Source of the DNA: Sporosarcina beigongshangi
GTDB lineage: Bacteria > Actinomycetota > Actinomycetes > Actinomycetales > Micrococcaceae
Assembly: GCF_016820535.1 (NCBI RefSeq)
Contig: NZ_JADHDY010000012.1
Coordinates: 54,321-118,320 of the forward strand
Reading direction: 5' to 3'
DNA length: 64,000 bases
Shown: positions 26,639 to 37,700 of the stretch, one piece after another
Numbering within the stretch: position 1 is the stretch's first letter
Layout of the letters: the number at the start of each line of letters is the position of its first letter
Notes under the pieces: generated by a model
Databases searched by the model: none
What the model was told of the DNA's origin: nothing
The model's input: only the letters and a program-made list of their open reading frames with translations
Made by a program: the position numbers and the translations under genes

Positions 26639-29600
26639 TCAGTCTGCGAACAGGCCGGCCAGGTCCGTGCTTGTCAGCGCGCCCCCGGCCAGTGAATCCC
26701 CGCTCATGACGTCGGAGAACAGCTGCGACTTCTTGGCCTTCAACGCCATGACCTTCTCCTCGATCGTGTCCTTGGCGACGAGGCGGTAGACCATCACGTT
26801 CTTCTTCTGCCCGATGCGGTGCGTGCGGTCCACGGCCTGCGCCTCGGAGGCCGGGTTCCACCACGGATCCAGGATGAACACGTAGTCCGCCTCAGTCAGG
26901 TTGAGCCCAAAACCGCCGGCCTTGAGACTGATCAGGAACAGCGGCGCCGTGCCGGTCTTGAACTCATCGACGACGGCGGCCCTGTTCCGGGTGCCACCGT
27001 CCAGGTAGGTGAAGTCGATGCCCTCGGCCGTGAGCCGGTCCCGGACCTTGCCCAGGAAGCCGGTGAACTGGCTGAAGATCAGGGCCCGGTGGCCCTCCTT
27101 CACCACGTCTTCCAGCTGCTCGAACAAGACGTCCAGCTTGGAGGAGCGCACACCGGCCTGGCCCTCGTCCACGAGCGTCACGTCCAGGCTGAGCTGGCGC
27201 AGCAGCGTCAGCGACTGGAAGATCGTGAAACGGTTCTTGTTGACGTCCTTCAGCAGTCCCAGGATCTTGGCCCGCTCGCGCTGCAAGTGCGTCTGGTAGA
27301 TCTTCTGGTGGCGCGGGTTCAACACCACCTCCAGGACCTGCTCCTGCTTGGCCGGCAGGTCCGCGATGACGGCTTCCTTGGTGCGGCGCAGCATGAGCGG
27401 CTTCACCCGCGTCCGCAGCTTGTGCAGCAGCTTGGCGTTGGTGTTCTTCTCAATGGGCCGCTGGTAGAACTCGGCAAAGCGCTTGGGGGAGGGGAACAGC
27501 CCGGGCGCCACGATGGACAGCAGCGCCCACAGCTCCATGAGGTTGTTCTCCATGGGTGTGCCCGTGACGGCAAGCTTGAACGGCGCCTTCAGCTTCCGGG
27601 CGCACTGGTACGCCTTGGACTGGTGGTTCTTCACAAACTGGGCCTCGTCGAGGATCAGCCCGGAGAAATCCTGGTCGCCGTATTCGGCAAAGTCGATCCG
27701 GAACAGTGCGTAGGAGGTGATGACGATGTCGGCGTCGGCAAAGAAGGCACCCGCGTCCATCCCACTCTTGGCAAAGGTCTCCGAGATTGTGACCACCTTC
27801 AGGCCCGGCGCAAACTTCACGGTTTCACTGGCCCAGTTGCCCACCACGGAGGTGGGTGCCACCACCAGGAACGGGGCCTTCAGCCCGCCCTGTTCCGCCT
27901 GGATCTGGCACATCAGCGCGAGCGTCTGCACTGTCTTGCCCAGGCCCATGTCGTCGGCAAGGACCCCGCCCAGCCCGTGGCTGTACAGGAAATGCAGCCA
28001 GTTGAAACCATCCAGCTGGTAGGGGCGCAGGGTGGCGTGCAAGCCCGCGGGCGACGGCAGCGGGCTTGGTGGTCCGCCGTCGAGCAGGCCGGAAACAGCG
28101 GTCCGCCACGCCTGCGCCTGCTCATCGACAATGCCCAGCTGGGCCAGTTCGTCCCACAGCCCGGCCTGGAAGCGGCTGATCCGCAGCCCGCCGTCCTTGA
28201 TGTCGTTGAGGCTGCGGGCCTCGTCGATCAGGGCCCGCAGCTGGTGCAGTTCCGGGCGGTCAAGCGAGAAGTAGGCGCCGCTGGGCAGCAGCATGCGCGT
28301 CTGTCCGGCGGCGAGGGCGGAGAAAACGGCCGCGAAGGAGACGTACTGGCCTTCCAACGTGATCACGATGCCCAGGTCGAACCAGTCGCGCTCGTCCGTG
28401 GCCTTCGTGGAAATCGTGACGATCGGAGCCTCCGTGACCTCCCGGTAGCTGGCGATGTCACCGGTGGTTTCCACCTCAACGCCGGGCAGTTCCTGCAGCC
28501 GCGGCAGCACGGTCTCGGCGAACGCCAGGGTGTCCAACCCGGTCAGCTCGGCGGTCGAGGCCAATGAGGGCTCGCCCCACGCGTTGTTCGCGGCGACGCC
28601 CATGGCCGTGACGTCCTCCCACGGCCGCCCCACGGATTCCACCAGGCGGGTCTCGGCCCCGGTGTCGCGCACCGCGGTTTCGCCCAGCTCAGGCCACAGC
28701 GGCAGCGAGGAGACCCGGCTGCCCATGGGGTAGTGCCACTCCCAGTGCAGCCGCACCGTGTGGTCCCCGCCAAACGCGGCCAGCAGCGACAGCGTGGGCT
28801 CCACGTAGGCCGGCAGCTCCACCGAGTGGTCCGCCGACACCACTTGCGCCGCCTGCTTCAGCTGCGGGTAAAACTGCGTCAGGAACTTTTCCCGTGCCTG
28901 TTCCGGGACGTGGACGGTGTCCTTGCGCAGCGCAAAGTCCAGCAGCTGTGGGGAGACGTCCGCCGGCAGCGGCGCCAGGGTGATGTTTCCGCGCACGACG
29001 GCGGAACGGCCTTGGGTGCCCTGGCCCGCCGCCGCAGGTTCTGCCTGGTCGCTGAAGAACAGCCCGCTGACCGGGTTGCCGATGCGGCCGGTGATCTCGG
29101 CGTCGACGGGTGAGCCGTCCACCTCGATGAGGGGACCGACGTCGAGCCCGTCCTCCCCCTGGGTGACGTCAAGGGAGAGCACAGCCTCGTGGCTGAGGAT
29201 GCGCACGGGGTCGCCGCTGCCCGACTGCACCAGGGCCACGCCGTTCTTGTTGGCGCTGCCCAGCAGCTGCCAGAGGTTTCGCCCGGCAAAGTCGTTGAGG
29301 GAGAGCCAGGCCGTGGCGTTGCCGTGGTTGAACTGGCGCGGGCTGTGCGAGGTGAGGAATTCGCTGAGCCAGTCCAGCTGGGTGCGGTCGTGGGCGCCGC
29401 CGTAGGCGAGGTAGCCGAGGGTGGCCCAGCTGACACCGGTCTTGACCCACTTGCCGCGGGCCCCCATGACCACGGGGCGCACGTTGAGAACGGGGTCGGA
29501 GGGGACACTGGCGCCGCGGCCCCGATAGGAGAAGCGCGGCGGCGGAACGTGCAGCTCAAATTGCAGTCCCAGGGCGGGGGTGTCCTGGCTCGGGGGCGCT

Positions 29601-30118
29601 GCGGACGGGGGGAGCAGGGCGGACAGGGCCGCCTCCCAGGATTCCAGGGGCTCCTTGCTGGCCGCGGTTGCGGCCTTTTTGCCGTCCTTGGCCTTGGCCA
29701 GCAGCGTTTCCAGGAAGGTGGGTTCCTGGGGGGCTTCCTCGGGAAGGAAAAAATCGGCGAAGGAAATGTCGGCCTCGGCCGCGGCGATCAGGGCCACCAC
29801 GTGTTTGCAGTTCTGGCGGACAGGGCAGTTGCAGATCCCCACCCTGCAGGCGATGACACCGTCGTGCTCGCGGACCAGCTTGGCCGTGGACTTGTAGTCC
29901 TTGGTGCCCGCCACTGTCCCGGACAGCAGGCCGGTGGCCGGCTCCAGCGTGATGGCGCTGACCCGGTCCTCGTCGGCATAGGCGCGGCCTGCAGCAATGG
30001 AATTCTCGCTGAACTCAGCGATCCGCGTCATGAGGCGCGGACCGGCGGAGGAGGACGTCACAGAACTTTTCCACCTGTCGGTTGGGAGTGGCGCAAGAGT
30101 GCGAACCACATCTATCAA
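26639..30118 (-). CDS. SWIM zinc-finger SNF2-family helicase
   Basis: This 1159-residue protein has a SWIM zinc finger near residues 95-110 (CNCPVRQNCKHVVALIA), a long middle region, then a SNF2 ATPase with ADDMGLGKTVQTLAL, LILDEAQFVKN, VTGTPMENNLMELWALL, and the C-terminal lobe LKAGGFGLNLTEADYV and DRTHRIGQKKNVMVYRL. HepA/SNF2 proteins remodel nucleic acid-protein complexes in the cytoplasm. The start is uncertain: the longest frame begins with a TTG at 30118 (GTAGGA precedes it), and a GTG at 30109 is an alternative. Confidence 0.9.
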   Translation of the reverse strand: MIDVVRTLAPLPTDRWKSSVTSSSAGPRLMTRIAEFSENSIAAGRAYADEDRVSAITLEPATGLLSGTVAGTKDYKSTAKLVREHDGVIACRVGICNCPVRQNCKHVVALIAAAEADISFADFFLPEEAPQEPTFLETLLAKAKDGKKAATAASKEPLESWEAALSALLPPSAAPPSQDTPALGLQFELHVPPPRFSYRGRGASVPSDPVLNVRPVVMGARGKWVKTGVSWATLGYLAYGGAHDRTQLDWLSEFLTSHSPRQFNHGNATAWLSLNDFAGRNLWQLLGSANKNGVALVQSGSGDPVRILSHEAVLSLDVTQGEDGLDVGPLIEVDGSPVDAEITGRIGNPVSGLFFSDQAEPAAAGQGTQGRSAVVRGNITLAPLPADVSPQLLDFALRKDTVHVPEQAREKFLTQFYPQLKQAAQVVSADHSVELPAYVEPTLSLLAAFGGDHTVRLHWEWHYPMGSRVSSLPLWPELGETAVRDTGAETRLVESVGRPWEDVTAMGVAANNAWGEPSLASTAELTGLDTLAFAETVLPRLQELPGVEVETTGDIASYREVTEAPIVTISTKATDERDWFDLGIVITLEGQYVSFAAVFSALAAGQTRMLLPSGAYFSLDRPELHQLRALIDEARSLNDIKDGGLRISRFQAGLWDELAQLGIVDEQAQAWRTAVSGLLDGGPPSPLPSPAGLHATLRPYQLDGFNWLHFLYSHGLGGVLADDMGLGKTVQTLALMCQIQAEQGGLKAPFLVVAPTSVVGNWASETVKFAPGLKVVTISETFAKSGMDAGAFFADADIVITSYALFRIDFAEYGDQDFSGLILDEAQFVKNHQSKAYQCARKLKAPFKLAVTGTPMENNLMELWALLSIVAPGLFPSPKRFAEFYQRPIEKNTNAKLLHKLRTRVKPLMLRRTKEAVIADLPAKQEQVLEVVLNPRHQKIYQTHLQRERAKILGLLKDVNKNRFTIFQSLTLLRQLSLDVTLVDEGQAGVRSSKLDVLFEQLEDVVKEGHRALIFSQFTGFLGKVRDRLTAEGIDFTYLDGGTRNRAAVVDEFKTGTAPLFLISLKAGGFGLNLTEADYVFILDPWWNPASEAQAVDRTHRIGQKKNVMVYRLVAKDTIEEKVMALKAKKSQLFSDVMSGDSLAGGALTSTDLAGLFAD

Positions 30119-30236
30119 TCCTACGCAGTATTCGACGCCATGGTTAGCAGGGAGGTGCTGCGCCGCCGCAGCACTGCTTCCCGCCCCTGCACAACTGCCT
30201 TGTTTCCGCCCCTGCGTCCCTCCTGGTTCCTGCCCG

Positions 30237-30291
30237 GACCCTCTATCACCGTCCGGGGTATTTCTGCTGACCCTCTATCACCGTCCGGGGT
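30237..30291. repeat. Two direct copies of a 23-bp sequence
   Basis: GACCCTCTATCACCGTCCGG followed by GGT occurs at 30237-30259 and again at 30269-30291. A looser relative (CTCCATCACC...CGGGGTGG) is at 38689-38709, also beyond a gene end. They lie in the noncoding gap between the helicase gene start and the nar terminator. Confidence 0.75.
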
Positions 30292-30303
30292 GGCGGCACA
30301 ACG

Positions 30304-30340
30304 ACGGCGGCGGTCCGGAAAATATCCAGACCGCCGCCGT
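30304..30340 (-). terminator. Terminator of the nar operon
   Basis: ACGGCGGCGGTC and its complement GACCGCCGCCGT form a 12-bp stem, with GGA/TCC inside the loop. It lies 16 bp past the narK stop. Confidence 0.8.
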
Positions 30341-30356
30341 TGCTGCGCCGAAGCGG

Positions 30357-31589
30357 CTATTTCACTGCGGGTTCCATTTTCTTCTTCGCCGGGTCCTTGA
30401 CGAAGAACACGGCGAACAGCAACGCAACGACGGCGGTGACCACCAGCAGCGAGAGACCTATCGCATACTTGTAGTTCTCGGCGTCGGGGTTGTAGGTCCA
30501 GCCCATGATCAGCGACGGGAAGTAGCCGCCCAGCCCGCCGGCGGCACTGACGATGCCGCTGATGGTGCCGACCTTGCCCTCCGGGGACAGGGAGCCCACC
30601 CAGGCAAAGACGCCGCCGGTGCCCAGGCCCAGTGCTGCGGCCAGGGCGATGAAGATGGGCCCGGCCTGGACATCTGCGGCCGGTTCCAGGGCCACGAAGA
30701 AGCCGAGGATCGCCACGCCCGCCAGCGACGCAATGACCACGGGCTTGGAGCCGATCTTGTCAGCGATCACGCCGCCGATGGGGCGGGCAATCACGGCGGC
30801 AAGGGCAAAGCCGGCAGTCCTGGCACCGGCGGCACTGGGATCGAAGGAGTACACGTCACGCAGGTACGTTGGCAGATAGGTGGCAAAGGACACGAAACCG
30901 CCAAAGACCACGGCGTACAGGAAGCACATTTTCCACGTCACGGCGAGCTTGGATGCGTCAATCAGTTTCGGCATGACGGGCGCCTTGTTGGGCTCCCAGC
31001 CGGGCGCGTTCTTCATGAACGTCCACACCAAGACGGCCATGACGGCCAGGATGCCTGCAATCAGCAGGTGCGTGGGCACGTAGCCGATGGACTTGACCAG
31101 GCGCGGGTTCAGGAACGCGGCCAGCGCCGTGCCGCCCATGCCGGCACCAAACACGCCCGTGGCAAAGCCGCGCCGCGCCGGCGGGTACCAGGCGCTGACA
31201 AACGGGATTCCCACGGCAAAGACCGTGCCCGCCACACCCAGCAGGAAGCCGGCTATGAGCACTATCGCAAAGGAGTTTAGTGCCCCTCCCAACGCAACCA
31301 GCAGCACTGTGGGTATGGTGGCCACGAGAACAAAGGTAAACAGCGCCCGCCCGCCGAAACGGTCCGTCATGGTGCCCACGACGATGCGGCCCAATGAGCC
31401 CACAAAGATGGGCATGGCCACCAGGATGCCCATGGTCCCGGCGGACAGTTCCATGTTGTTGGCGTAGTGCGTGCTCAGTGTGGCGATGATGTTCCAGGCC
31501 CAGAACCCAACCACCGACGCGGCGGTGGCCAGAAAGAGGTTGCGGGACTGCCCCTTGAGGGGAGCGGTGGTGGCTGGGGGTGTTGCCAT
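30357..31589 (-). CDS. narK: Nitrate/nitrite transporter NarK (MFS)
   Basis: The protein has 410 residues and twelve predicted membrane helices. NarK signatures are present: MPIFVGSLGRIVVGTMTDR in the first half, GFATGVFGAGMGGTALAAF, ARPIGGVIADKIG, and GSLSPEGKVGTISGIVSAAG. Such proteins exchange nitrate and nitrite across the membrane. The ATG at 31589 follows AGGAGAG. It is the last gene after narGHJI, 37 bp beyond narI, so it serves substrate supply and nitrite removal for the reductase. Confidence 0.92.
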   Translation of the reverse strand: MATPPATTAPLKGQSRNLFLATAASVVGFWAWNIIATLSTHYANNMELSAGTMGILVAMPIFVGSLGRIVVGTMTDRFGGRALFTFVLVATIPTVLLVALGGALNSFAIVLIAGFLLGVAGTVFAVGIPFVSAWYPPARRGFATGVFGAGMGGTALAAFLNPRLVKSIGYVPTHLLIAGILAVMAVLVWTFMKNAPGWEPNKAPVMPKLIDASKLAVTWKMCFLYAVVFGGFVSFATYLPTYLRDVYSFDPSAAGARTAGFALAAVIARPIGGVIADKIGSKPVVIASLAGVAILGFFVALEPAADVQAGPIFIALAAALGLGTGGVFAWVGSLSPEGKVGTISGIVSAAGGLGGYFPSLIMGWTYNPDAENYKYAIGLSLLVVTAVVALLFAVFFVKDPAKKKMEPAVK

Positions 31590-31626
31590 GGTCTCTCCTA
31601 TTTCAACTTGAGTGGTGCAAAAGGCG

Positions 31627-32373
31627 TCAGCGCTTGCTCGTGTCGCGGTCGCGCGTGCCGACTTCTGACCAGCCATCGCGGGGTGCAACGCTGGCGCCCC
31701 TGCCCCGTGAGCGGTACACAATGTACGGCCGGAACAGGTAGTGCATGGGTGCGGTGAACGCGTGCACCAGGCGGGTGAAGGGCCAGGCGATGAACAGCAG
31801 CATGCCCACCAGTGTGTGGATGTGGAATGAGGTGGGTGCCATGGCCATGGCCGCAATGTCCGGCTGGAAGATGAACAGCGAGCGGAACCAGGGCGAGACG
31901 GTGTCCCGGTACGTCATGTCGTGCACGGGCCAGAACACGCTGGCCAGGGTGGTCCACAGGCCAAACACAATGGCTGCCACGAGCACCACGTACATGAGTT
32001 TGTCGTTCTTGGTGGTCGCCATGAACACGGGCCCGGTCTTGCGGCGCCGGTAGATCAGCAGCACAATGCCGCCCAGCGTGCCCACACCGGCAATCGTTCC
32101 CACAAACAAGGCATTGAAGTGGTAGATGTCCTCCGTCATGCCCACGGCCTCGGTCCACGTCTTCGGGATCAGCAGGCCAAAGACGTGGCCGGCAATGACT
32201 GCCAGCAGGCCAAAGTGGAACACGGGAGAACCGATCCGCAGCAGCTTGGATTCGTACAGCTGGGAGGAGCGCGTGGTCCACCCGAACTGGTCAAACTTGT
32301 ACCGCCAGATGGAACCGCCCACCAGGATGACCACCATGATGTACGGCAGCACCCCCCACAAGAAGATGTTCAT
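31627..32373 (-). CDS. narI: Respiratory nitrate reductase gamma subunit
   Basis: This 248-residue protein has five hydrophobic segments and the His residues that hold two b hemes in this family (HFGLLAVIAGHVFG near 53-66; HIHTLVGMLLF and TRLVHAF near 180-205). It takes electrons from menaquinol and passes them to NarH. It starts 4 bp after narJ. The tail of about 30 residues is polar. Confidence 0.95.
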   Translation of the reverse strand: MNIFLWGVLPYIMVVILVGGSIWRYKFDQFGWTTRSSQLYESKLLRIGSPVFHFGLLAVIAGHVFGLLIPKTWTEAVGMTEDIYHFNALFVGTIAGVGTLGGIVLLIYRRRKTGPVFMATTKNDKLMYVVLVAAIVFGLWTTLASVFWPVHDMTYRDTVSPWFRSLFIFQPDIAAMAMAPTSFHIHTLVGMLLFIAWPFTRLVHAFTAPMHYLFRPYIVYRSRGRGASVAPRDGWSEVGTRDRDTSKR

Positions 32374-32377
32374 TGCT

Positions 32378-33010
32378 CTAGGCCCCTCTCATGGGCAGCA
32401 GCCGCGGGTCGTATGGGTCCAGGCCCACGGATTCGGTGGGCGGGCCGTAGCCAGCCATCCGCATGACGGCCTGTTCGTCAGCAGGGGAGGCTCCCGGCAG
32501 GGTGTTGCAGATGGCTTCCACGATGTCGCTGTGCGGCAACTTGTCGCGCATCAGGCCAAACTTGATCAGTTCCAGGCTGGGCCGGTATTGCTGCAGCAGT
32601 TCCTTGCCCGTTTCCATGTCCACGGTGGCCGAGTACTCCAGCACCATGGGCAGGAAGTCGGGCAGTTCCCCGCGCGTGTCCACGAGCGTGTCCTGCCCGC
32701 GGTACACCTTCTTGAACGCGCCGAGGACCTCGCCGCGCCGCCGCGTGTCGCCGTCGGTCCAGTAGGAAAGGTGCAGGGCGTGCCGCTTGCCGAGGTCGAA
32801 TTCCTCCACATACTGTCCCTGCAGGGCCATCAGGTCCCTGCTTTCCAGCTGGTCAAGCACGACGGCGAATGGCTGGCTTGCGCCGGGAAACTCGCCGAGG
32901 GCGGCACGCATCAAGGGCACGCGCCCCACCAGTTCCTCGTCCGGGTAGGACAGGCACCAGGCCGCGGCCAAGAACGTCACCTGGTCATTTTTGCCGGCTG
33001 CCGCACTCAT
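32378..33010 (-). CDS. narJ: Nitrate reductase assembly chaperone NarJ
   Basis: This 210-residue protein has NarJ-type features: an alpha-helical chain with AAWCLSYPDEELVGRVPLM, YVEEFDLGKRHALHLSYWTDGDTRRRGEVL and LPDFLPMVLEY. NarJ keeps NarGH competent for cofactor insertion and is not part of the final enzyme. It overlaps the narH stop by 4 bases. Confidence 0.95.
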   Translation of the reverse strand: MSAAAGKNDQVTFLAAAWCLSYPDEELVGRVPLMRAALGEFPGASQPFAVVLDQLESRDLMALQGQYVEEFDLGKRHALHLSYWTDGDTRRRGEVLGAFKKVYRGQDTLVDTRGELPDFLPMVLEYSATVDMETGKELLQQYRPSLELIKFGLMRDKLPHSDIVEAICNTLPGASPADEQAVMRMAGYGPPTESVGLDPYDPRLLPMRGA

Positions 33011-34722
33011 GACCTGCCGCCTTCAACGGAACCCGCAAGGCCTTCAGCCGGCGGCTCGGTGGGGTGCTGCTGCGGGAACAGCCCGGCTGGCGCGCCGTTG
33101 CCGTCCCAGTTGAGCAGGTTCACCCGGCCGCGCAGCGTGTCCGCCCCGGCCACGGAGTCGGAGGTCTGGCGGTCCTTGAGCGCGTTGAACGTCTCCAGGG
33201 CCACCGGTGTGGGGCGTCCGCTGGCCTCGCCGAAGGGCGACATGCCCATGGATGCCATGCCGGGGCCGCCGTCGAAGTCGAGGGAGCAGCCCATTTCCTC
33301 CAGGTCGTGCGCCTGTTCCGCGTGGGCCTTGGGGATGACGTAGCGCTCGTCGTACTTGGCGATGGCCATGAGCCGGTACATCTCATACATGGTGGCGCCA
33401 TCCATGCCCACGGCGGCGGGAATGGATTCGTCGGGGTCGTTGCCCAGCGAGATGCCGCGCATGTAGGCGCGCATGGCCGCCAGCTTTTGCAGCACGCCGG
33501 TCACCAGGTCCGTGTCGCCGGCCGTGAACAGCTCGGCGAGGTATTCGACCGGGATGCGCAGCGCATCAATGGCGCCGAACAACACGTCCTTGTCCTCGGC
33601 GTCGTGGCCCTGGTCCCGCAGCAGGTCGACCACGGGGGACAGCGGAGGGATGTACCAGACCATGGGCATGGTGCGGTATTCCGGGTGCAGCGGCAGGGCC
33701 ACCTTGTACACCTTTGTCAGCGCATACACGGGCGACTTTTGTGCGGCCTCGATCCAGTCCTCCTGGATGCCCTGCTCGCGGGCGGCCTTGATGACGGCGG
33801 GGTCGTTGGGGTCCAGCAGTACATCCATCTGCGACTGGTACAGATCCTGCGGATCCGTGACGGAGGCAGCGGCGGTGACGGCATCGGCGTCGTACAGGAA
33901 AAGCCCCAGGTACCGCAGCCGGCCCACACAGGTTTCCGAGCACACGGTGGGCAGGCCCACCTCGATGCGCGGGTAGCAGAAGGTGCACTTCTCGGCCTTG
34001 CCGGTCTTGTGGTTGAAGTAGATCTTCTTGTACGGGCAGCCGGTCATGCACTGGCGCCAGCCGCGGCACTGGTCCTGGTCCACCAGCACAATGCCGTCCT
34101 CGACACGCTTGTAAATGGCGCCGGAGGGGCATGAAGCCATGCAGGAGGGGTTCAGGCAGTGCTCGCAGATGCGCGGCAGGTAGAACATGAACGTCTGCTC
34201 GAACTCGAACTTGATCTTGTCCTCGGACTCGCGGCGCAGCTTCTCCACGATCGGGTCCAGGTGTCCCATCTCGGCGGTGCCGCCCAGGTTGTCGTCCCAG
34301 TTGGCGCTCCAGGTGATCTTCGTGTCCTGGCCGGTGATGAGTGACTTGGGCCGGGCCACCGGAAAATCGTCGCCCAACGGGGCGTCAACGAGGGTCTTGT
34401 AGTCGTAGGTCCAGGGCTCGTAGTAGTCCTTGAGCTCGGGTTGGATGGGGTTGGCGAAGAGGCCGAACAGCTTCTTCACGCGCCCGCCGGCCTTGAGCTT
34501 GAGGCGGCCGCGCTTGTTCAACTCCCAGCCGCCCTTCCACTTTTCCTGGTCCTCGTAGCGGCGCGGATAACCCTGCCCAGGGCGGGTTTCCACGTTGTTG
34601 AACCAGACGTATTCAACGCCTGCGCGGTTGGTCCATGCCTGCTTGCACGTGACGGAGCACGTGTGGCAGCCAATGCATTTGTCCAAGTTCATGACCATGC
34701 CCATTTGAGCCATAACACGCAT
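33007..34722 (-). CDS. narH: Respiratory nitrate reductase beta subunit
   Basis: The 571-residue iron-sulfur protein has Cys clusters DKCIGCHTCSVTCKQAW (near 14-30), CEHCLNPSCMASCPSGAIYK, and DQDQCRGWRQCMTGCPYKK. The Trp in CRGWRQC marks the 3Fe-4S cluster of NarH. It wires electrons from NarI hemes to NarG. The ATG overlaps the narG stop (TAATG) and has AGGAGG in the narG end; an alternative start is four codons later. Confidence 0.96.
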   Translation of the reverse strand: MRVMAQMGMVMNLDKCIGCHTCSVTCKQAWTNRAGVEYVWFNNVETRPGQGYPRRYEDQEKWKGGWELNKRGRLKLKAGGRVKKLFGLFANPIQPELKDYYEPWTYDYKTLVDAPLGDDFPVARPKSLITGQDTKITWSANWDDNLGGTAEMGHLDPIVEKLRRESEDKIKFEFEQTFMFYLPRICEHCLNPSCMASCPSGAIYKRVEDGIVLVDQDQCRGWRQCMTGCPYKKIYFNHKTGKAEKCTFCYPRIEVGLPTVCSETCVGRLRYLGLFLYDADAVTAAASVTDPQDLYQSQMDVLLDPNDPAVIKAAREQGIQEDWIEAAQKSPVYALTKVYKVALPLHPEYRTMPMVWYIPPLSPVVDLLRDQGHDAEDKDVLFGAIDALRIPVEYLAELFTAGDTDLVTGVLQKLAAMRAYMRGISLGNDPDESIPAAVGMDGATMYEMYRLMAIAKYDERYVIPKAHAEQAHDLEEMGCSLDFDGGPGMASMGMSPFGEASGRPTPVALETFNALKDRQTSDSVAGADTLRGRVNLLNWDGNGAPAGLFPQQHPTEPPAEGLAGSVEGGRS

Positions 34723-37700
34723 TAGTACTGCACCTCCTGTGAACGGCGACGAATGGTGGAAACGTTGTCCCGCTGGTTGCCAGTGGGCCCAAGGTAGTTG
34801 AATGCGTAGCTCAGCTGCGCGTAGCCGCCGATCAGGTGGCTGGGCTTGACCAGCAGCCTGGTGACGGAGTTGTGGATGCCTCCGCGGCGGCCGGTGGCCT
34901 CAGACTTCGGCACGTCGATGGTGCGCTCCTGCGCGTGGTAGATGTACGCCACGCCCTCCGGCATCCTGTGGCTGACCACGGCACGGCCGACGAACACGCC
35001 GTTGGCGTTGACGCACTCAACCCACTCGTTGTCCAGGACATTGATGGACGCGGCGTCCTCCTTGCTCATCCACACCGTGGGCCCGCCGCGGGAGAGCGAG
35101 AGCATGAGCAGGTTGTCCTGGTATTCGGAGTGGATGGACCACTTGGAGTGTGGTGTCAGGTAGCGGACCACAATTTCCTTGTCGCCGTTGGGCCCAAGCT
35201 TTGGCTCGCCAAACAGCCGGTGCATGTCCAGGGGCGGCCGGTAGATCGGCAGGGCCTCGCCGATGTCGATCATCCAGTCGTGGTCAAGGAAGAAGTGCAT
35301 GCGCCCGGTCAGCGTGTGGAACGGCTTGAGCCGCTCGATGTTCTGCGTGAACGGTGCGTAGCGGCGCCCGCCCGTTTCCGACCCCGACCACTCGGGGGAG
35401 GTGATGACCGGCTGCGGCCCGGCCTGGGTCATGGCGAAGGAGATGTGCTTCTCCTCGCTGCCCTCGGCCAGGTCCACGAGCTTCATGCCCGTCTTGCGTT
35501 CGAGCTCCTTGAAGCCGGCGACGGCGAGCTGGCCGTTGGTGGTGCCGGAGAACGTCAGGATGGCCTCGGCCAGCTTTGCATCGGTGTCGATGGCGGGTCG
35601 GCCATGCGCCGTGCCGCCCATCATGACGCCGTTTGCCTTGGCCAGGTGGTCCAGGGCCGCATCCAGCTTGTAGTTGATGTCCTTGACGGTGAAGCCCAGC
35701 TTGTCTGCAAGAGGCCCGACGGCGGTGAGCTTGTGGGCGATTGCCGTGTAGTCCCGCTCCACAACAGTGAAGTTGGGCATGTTTTGGCCGGGGACGCCCT
35801 CGATTCCCTCCTTGCGCCAGTCGCGGACCACGCCGCCGGGCTGGGCAATCTGGCCGACGGTGTCATGGATCAGCGGGACGCTGACCAGGTCCTTGCGGGT
35901 TCCCAGGTGCGTGGCCGACTGGCGGGAAAGTTCCTCGGCCAGGGCCGTGAACAGTTCAAAGTCGGTCTTGGTTTCCCATGGCGGGTCGATGGCCGGGGTG
36001 AAGGCGTGCACAAAGGGGTGCATGTCGGTGGAGGAGAGGTCGTGTTTCTCGTACCAGGTGGCGGCCGGGAACACGACGTCGGAGAGCAGCGTGGTGCTGG
36101 TCATGCGGAAGTCCGCGGACATCAGGAAGTCCAGCTTTCCTTCCGGACCCTTCTCATGCCACTTCACGTCCTGCGGCTTGAGCGATTCGTGGCTGTCCTG
36201 GCCCATGACGTTGTTGTGCGTTCCGAGCAGGTTCCGCAGGAAATACTCGTTGCCCTTCGCGGAGGAACCAAACAGGTTGGAGCGCCACAGCACCAGGGTG
36301 CGCGGCCAGTTTTCCGGGGCGTCAATGTCCTCAATGGCCGGGTTGACGGTGCGGTTCATGAGCGACTGGGCAATCCAGGTCTTCTCATCCGGGGCTTCCC
36401 CGGCTTCCACTGCCGCGATGGCCTTGTCCGCGAGGTCAAGGGGGTTGGAATCAAACTGGGGGTAGAACGGCATCCAGCCCAGGCGGACCGACTGTGCCAG
36501 GGCATCGGCCGTGTGCATCCCGTCGAGCGCTCCGGTGGACAGGGGCGACTTCAAGGCATCTGCCGAGTAGCCGTCCTGGCGCCACTGGTCCGTGTGCATG
36601 TACCAGTAGCCGGTGCCGATCATGGTGCGCGGCGGTCGCGACCAGTCCAGGCCGTTGGCCAGGGACACCCAGCCGGTGATGGGGCGGCACTTTTCCTGGC
36701 CCACATAGTGGGCCCAGCCGCCGCCGTTGCGTCCCATGCAGCCGGTCAGCATGACCAGGGCCAGGATGGCGCGGTACGTGGTGTCGCCGTGGAACCACTG
36801 GCAGATGCCGGCGCCCATGATGATCATGGAACGGCCCTTGGACTGCTCGGCGTTGCGGGCGAACTCGCGGGCCACGCGCATGCAGGCCTGAGCCGGGACG
36901 GAGGTGATCTCTTCCTGCCAGGCCGGGGTGTAGGGGACCGAGACGTCGTTGTAGTCCTTGGCCCACACGCCCGGCAGGCCGGGCCGGCCGACTCCGTACT
37001 GGGCGAGCATGAGGTCGTAGACGGTGGTGACCAGGTGGCCGCCCACCATCTTTGCAGGGACGCCGCGGTGCATGATGGAGCCGGCGCCTTCCGGGTCCTC
37101 GAAGCAGGGCAGCAGGATCTCCACCGATTCACCCGTGACCTCGTCCAGGCTCAGGGCCGGTTCGATCCCGGCCAGGTCAAGGTTCCACTTGCCCTCGCCG
37201 GTCTTGGAGTAGCGGTGTCCCATGGTGCCGTTGGGCACGATGGCTTCGCCGGTGACCTTGTCGAAAAGCATGGTCTTGAAGGCCGCGTCCTCGACATTCT
37301 CCTGGCCGGGGACGAACGCAGCGGTGAGGAATTTCCCGGGAACGTAAGTCCCGCCGTCGTGCTTCTCCAGGCGGACCAGGAAGGGCAGGTCGGTGAACTG
37401 GCGGACGTAGCCCTGGAAGAACGGGACCTGGCGGTCCACGAAGAACTCCTTGAGCATGACGTGGCCCATGCCCATGGCAAGTGCGGCGTCGGTGCCGGCC
37501 TGGGCGGGGAGCCACTCGTCGGCAAACTTGGTGTTGTCCGCGTAGTCGGGGCTGACGGAGACAACCTTGGTGCCGCGGTAGCGGACCTCGGCCATCCAGT
37601 GGGCGTCCGGGGTGCGGGTCACGGGGACGTTGGAACCCCACATCATCAAATAGGTGGCGTCCCACCAGTCGCCGGATTCGGGGACGTCTGTCTGGTCGCC

